Assembly: GCA_024509875.1 (NCBI GenBank)
Contig: JAMPIV010022916.1
Location: 496,001 to 560,000, forward strand
Source of the DNA: Oreohelix idahoensis
Lineage: Eukaryota; Mollusca; Gastropoda; Stylommatophora; Oreohelicidae
DNA: 64,000 nt
Direction: 5' to 3'
Part shown: piece by piece, positions 59,661 to 64,000 of the stretch
Position numbering within the stretch: position 1 is the stretch's first letter
Layout of the letters: each line of letters opens with the position of its first letter
The notes under the pieces: model-generated
What the model was told of the DNA's origin: nothing
Database searches by the model: none
The model's input: the letters and a program-made list of their open reading frames with translations, nothing else
Program-made: the position numbers and the translations under genes

Positions 59661-60435
59661 AGATGATGAGAAGTGGCGCCGTAAAATGAAAATGAAAATG
59701 TTACATATTCATTAATGTGCTATAACGTATAAATTTAGTGAATTGTCTGAGAATGAAAATACAGACGTGGAAAAGAAAAACCATGTCATCAGGACGTCTC
59801 TTTGGTTAAGGAAAATGTGATTACTACGCCTTGGTTAACTGTGATCATGTACGCTGATGGGCAGTGGCGTAACTATATATAATGTAAAGGCTCCCGGACA
59901 CATATTAAGTGCGGGCTCTGCTTATGTAATATTGGAACTCAACAACTTTAATCAACATACGACAAATCTGTATAAAAATGCAACTACTAACTTTATCACC
60001 ATCATCATAACCCGTCAACTCCCTAAGGACCGTAAGTCTTCAACGAGTTTGTGCCAAGCCTTCCTATCCTATGATATCTACTCAATATATTTTATATATC
60101 TTCATTATTCCTTTCATTTGTCTCCAGAAACTGGGACGTATTAAGACGTTTGTCGCGACGTTATCCTGAACCGGACACTAATTGTCACAGCACAGTTGGA
60201 TAAGATAGATGTAAATTAAGAAATGTAAGAAAGATATATAGGATCTCATAAGTGGCTCGTTAAATGTTAGATTCCTATACAAGTGAGGGGTGAATAGGAA
60301 GGCGAATAATATCACAAAGAGATAATGTCTCAGAAGGGCACATGAGAATGGATTATGTTTCCTTACTGTATTTTTTTATTTTCAACTCGCCCCATTTTTT
60401 CTTTTCCACTTAATTATTTGTGTTCTTTTATTTTA
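59661..60435. other. Unassigned spacer
   Basis: No protein-like frame. CAACTCCCTAAGGACCGTAA near 60010 is the only locally GC-balanced stretch. Confidence 0.35.
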
Positions 60436-60439
60436 TTAG

Positions 60440-60715
60440 GCGTTTCTTCCTTCCTTCCTTCCTTCCTCGTTCGCCCTGAAAAGGACGGTGGTTGCGTTGT
60501 GTCTGTTTACGCCGTAGCTGTGATATCTGTACCTTTCGGTCGACACATCCGACTTCAGCACGGCATTTTTTGGGACCGGGTTTGCCTTCCCTCTTCGATC
60601 CGTACTCGCTCAGCCAGACGGCACTGCTGCAGACTGTTTCCAGGACCACCACGTGGAGGTGGAGTACGGTCTTTGTCAGCTCTGGTTCGCTGACCCTGAT
60701 GCAAGCTTGAGTTCA
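60440..60715 (-). repeat. SINE family S2
   Basis: Second copy of 772-1072: CTCGTTCGCCCTGAAAAGGA, TTCGGTCGACACATCCGACT, CATTTTTTGGGACCGGGTTT, CAGGACCACCACGTGGAGGT, GGTTCGCTGACCCTGATGCA. A (TTCC)n run adjoins it at 60446-60466. No clear TSD. Confidence 0.7.
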
Positions 60716-61675
60716 CTAGTTATTATTTCTGGGTAAATTTTTGAATGTTAGGATAAATCCGACCCTTTGCACCTACCCTGTTTATTTGTAGGGATGGGGG
60801 GAAGCACGACCCAGATTAACGCGGAACCAATAAAATTATTCCGGTAGATAGAAGGTCAGCGGGTTACTTAATATTATGTATTATTTCTGCGCGTGAGCAA
60901 AATAAATTTGCGATTGGCTTGGTAAACACTGAGTCATCGGTTAGCTTATGATATGATTGGCCGGGTCCGATTTAATTTATGTGCAGGTATGAAAATAGGT
61001 CATAGGTTGGTTGGAAGCGGTTCCAGATAAACAGATGCGAACGCGATGACTCACCGCGTCTGTTATTGCATCAGAATAATTCATACTATATATTGAGCAT
61101 CAAAAATCTTTTAGCGCTCACTAGTCTTAAGAATTCTGCCGTGAAGAAGTGACATTCTATATCGTCTGCTCAGTTCGAGAAATTCGGTATTAGTGGCAGT
61201 CACGGCTTGGTGGAGGTGTTGGTGGTGGAGATTATAAATAGACCTAAGCCTACCACGGACTTTGCCTTCTAAGGAGAAGGAGGCACGAGACATCGGCGTA
61301 ATTGCATAAACCTGGGTTCGCGACTGTACCGGCGCCCAGTTACGTCGGCAAAGCTGAAAGGAAGGAGAAGTTCTCTTGTAGTGAGGGCACATACCTCAGT
61401 GGGAACTGATCTCTAAAATCAGGAGCTCTTAGCTCGCAAAGGCCAACACAATCGAAACAGGCGACGGGCCTGGTGTTGTTACACACTGCCATAATAAAGC
61501 AGTGCACCTAAACCTGAACCGGGTAACTCAATAGGTTGAAGAATTGTCATCAGCAGGGAAAACATCTACATCCTTTGGCAATTACCTCGCTATCTTATTA
61601 ACAAGCCCTCAACATCAGTATTCGTGAAAGGAGAGAGGGAAAACATACCTTTCCAAATGCTAACGAGAAGGGGGG
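60716..61675. other. Unassigned stretch
   Basis: Moderate GC with no credible ORF. The minus frame 61392-61111 has no recognisable domain. Confidence 0.35.
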
Positions 61676-62310
61676 TGTGACGGAGAAGCAACTTATCAGA
61701 GCCTCAGACGAAGAAGATAGCGTCAGAGAGGCACTGAACTGAGACAGAGGGGAGAAAGAGAGAGAAGTTAGCAAGGAACAGTAGGGTCATACAGAAATAC
61801 TTAGAGGACAGCCTCTGAGTTAGCGCTGAAAAGTCAATTAGTGTAGCAGTGCTTGTGGCATATTTGTTAGTTGTGTAGGACAGCCTAGAGCGCTTTTAAG
61901 ACAGTGTAGACATTTAGTTTATATATCTTCAGTGGGACAGTGCGTTAGTTAGTAAATATAGGGTAGACAGGAGTGGTGGCTCTTAGTTAGAGACCCCCAC
62001 CAAGTAGATTTTTTTAATCCTTATTTTTTCCATGCAGGTGTGAAAGAGAGTGTGGAATTGTTTGTTTATTTTGTGTCTTTCATTTAAATTGTTCTTTTTT
62101 TCAGGTTGTGCGAACTCGCACTTTATTTTGTTTACGGTGGATTTGATTTGTTGTTTAATAAACTATAAAATGTACACTGGATCAGTTTATCTTTAACTAT
62201 ACTGTACTTATACGCGTTGTCTGTATAGTTGTGTCTGTGGAATTTAGTGAAACCTTATCTCCTTTCTGGTAGTCAGAGGTGGTGAGACAGTAGCTGTTAC
62301 ATAAGTCACA
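61676..62310 (+). repeat. Putative 5' LTR, 635 bp
   Basis: Starts TGTGACGGAGAAG and ends ACATAAGTCACA, so the termini are the inverted pair TGTGAC/GTCACA. It holds AATAAA (TTAATAAACTATAAAA, about 62155). Two bases after its end comes TGGCGAGGGAGAGTCAATCT, placed like a tRNA primer-binding site. No matching 3' LTR is inside the window. Confidence 0.6.
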
Positions 62311-62515
62311 AGTGGCGAGGGAGAGTCAATCTCGGTTCTCACCCTCGAAGCTTTAAGTCTCATCCTTCCACATTCACTGTATTCTCATCTAAATCTATCT
62401 TCTCAGTCTTTCTCATAACTAGGGTCTTGTCTCTGTACTCAGACAGGCTCTTAATTAAAGCCACTTCGTGACATACGGTGGGTACGACAATCACATACGA
62501 ACTACACTTTAAAAG

Positions 62516-64000
62516 ACTATCTTTAGTAAGTCAGTGGTTGAAAGTTTGGTAAAGTTAATGTTTTTTAATTTATTGTCCTGAATCTGATTTATTTGGAATC
62601 AGGACTGACAATCAAAAGTGAAATCATAGAAATTAATTACATCAATCAATTTACACAATGGGTCTTCTGACCATAATACACATATTATTATATAAGGGTG
62701 TAGTTGTATTGTCTAACTGAGGTGACTTCTAGTATACACTGGTTGATTGTTTACTATCATCATCTCTGCATGTTGTTTGTAAGTTTTTATGGACACTGAT
62801 GGAATGTTTATATCACTATTCTCAGTCTCTTATTTTTAATATAATGTTAGTTGAGCGATCAGGTACCGAAACATGCACTTATCTTTGTAATATGATGTAG
62901 GAATCTTCCTGCACTTCGCTGAACGACAACCTTCAGCTCCCACTTCTTCAAGAATGATGGTGGTTTACAGTTGTCTCCGAAAAAAGCAAGACTGTGGCAT
63001 GAATATATCGGCCCACTGTAGTCTGGCACCAGTTATTGACAGCAACCACAACCCTCTGAAATCAGAAGGATATGCCTCCTTCGTAATCAACAGCCTACAC
63101 TAATATTCAACAACCAGTACAGGCACATTACAAACAAACATGCAAGATCAGCTCTTTACGACAATCCCTTTCACCAGTTTCTTTTGATGTGACCAGGTAT
63201 ACCAGTATTCCTCTCCCCTAATAGTTACAACGCCTCTGCAATTCCAGCAATAATCTGTTGTCCATACAATAGGATAGGTATTATGCTCCTGATGATAATC
63301 ATATATAACTTAGTTGGTCTACACCTCTCTGATAGTTTTCCTCATGCTGATATGCTGGATCAATCTCTAGACTCAGTTTTGAGTCTGCCATAGACTCACT
63401 TACTTACAGTCGTATGTTAGTATTTCACATTCAAATTTTATTTTAAATAAAATGTTAAGAAAATCAATCTTACCACAGATGCAAGGAAATAACACAAGTA
63501 AACGATGACTAGGCAATAGAATATGGCACATTTTCGATCTGCCCTATGTCCAGGCTTTTCCTATGTTAGAAAATTTCTCCGCCTGCTCTCATCGATCTTG
63601 CTTTACACAAAATTTACTTGAAATGGCAGTGAACAGTCCCCGTTTCGTACCAGTATCTACTGCCTTGTCCAATGGGACCATGTTTACATTTATTTTTGAA
63701 TCTATCGTTTCAAATAACAACTCCCAATTTGTTTCCAAGGCAAATATATTTTTAGTTTTAGGTCAACCAATCATACTTCGCCTTCCTTTAAAATCCAACC
63801 AATCAAATATCCCGTACCTTTTAACCTCATTTACCCAAAGTCGTTTTTTCAAAACTTGCCATAAAAAATTATAAGCAGGCATGATCTTTACTTGACAGTC
63901 TGGTCGGATCCACTATAGTATTATGGCTATAATTAGTTAATTAATAGACTATTTGCGTAACTATTACCATATTCTTTGACTATTACCATATTCTTTGTCA
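62516..64000 (+). repeat. LTR-like repeat F, third copy, running off the window
   Basis: Matches the solo LTR 51897-54306 in order: AAGACTATCTT, TTGGAATCAGGAC-type block, TATGTCCAGGCTTTTC (against TTGTCCCAGGCTTTTA), AACCAATCATACTTCGCC, TTGACAGTCTGGTCGGATCC-type block, TATTATGGCTATAATTAGTT. The first 300 bp of the LTR are missing. The duplicated TTACCATATTCTTTGACTAT lies at the very end. Confidence 0.55.

Overview
This is a eukaryotic, animal, non-coding window built almost entirely of transposable elements and simple repeats; I find no convincing single-copy host gene, no bacterial-type operon and no CRISPR array. The clues are APE-type and jockey/CR1-type LINEs, tRNA-derived SINEs, Tc1/mariner and hAT DNA transposons, a Ty3/gypsy-type LTR element, and long (TA)n, (TATC)n, (AG)n and (CA)n arrays. 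A lophotrochozoan, most likely a mollusc, is my best guess from the element mix; this is impression, not proof.

Layout. 1-2.9 kb: hAT-like transposase remnant, SINEs with intact target-site duplications (TSDs), LINE 3' ends, and a 31-bp minisatellite that grew inside a LINE 3' end. 3-10.4 kb: relics of one LINE family (called L2 here), a 1.06-kb palindromic fold-back block, and a LINE fragment with a SINE nested in it. 11.0-12.7 kb: a 1.63-kb non-autonomous hAT element with a perfect 8-bp TSD and repeated TTTCGAAA palindromes. 13.4-18.6 kb: LINE fragments, an unclassified repeat (family D), an LTR-like repeat and a tRNA-SINE. 19.7-24.1 kb: a tetranucleotide array with a 200-bp higher-order period, a 21-bp minisatellite (25 units) made from the last codons of a LINE, and inverted or duplicated LINE 3' ends. 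26.3-28.35 kb: an L2 reverse-transcriptase copy sitting between two (TA)n arrays, with about 650 bp showing intense A-to-G hypermutation on its sense strand. 29-36 kb: LINE, SINE and simple repeat. 36.3-37.5 kb: a DDE transposase with one in-frame stop.

37.9-54.5 kb is a readable nest. A cysteine-rich multicopy gene (minus strand, ATG at 54519) was split after its first codons by an APE-type LINE (39311-54497) with a 16-bp TSD. The LINE was later hit by a solo LTR (51897-54306, 5-bp TSD) and by a very young 10.1-kb LTR retrotransposon (40742-50827). The latter has protease-integrase-RT-RNase H order, as in Gmr1-type Ty3/gypsy elements, and near-identical 2.4-kb LTRs. 54.7-55.8 kb is an internally deleted Tc1/mariner element. 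56-64 kb holds SINEs, simple repeats, a LINE 3' end and a 5' LTR with a primer-binding-like site.

Nothing here forms a cellular pathway. The interest lies in how the elements nest, generate satellites and carry an apparent RNA-editing footprint. Pairwise alignments were done by eye, so edges of degenerate repeats are approximate. Family labels L2, L3, D and so on are local to this report.
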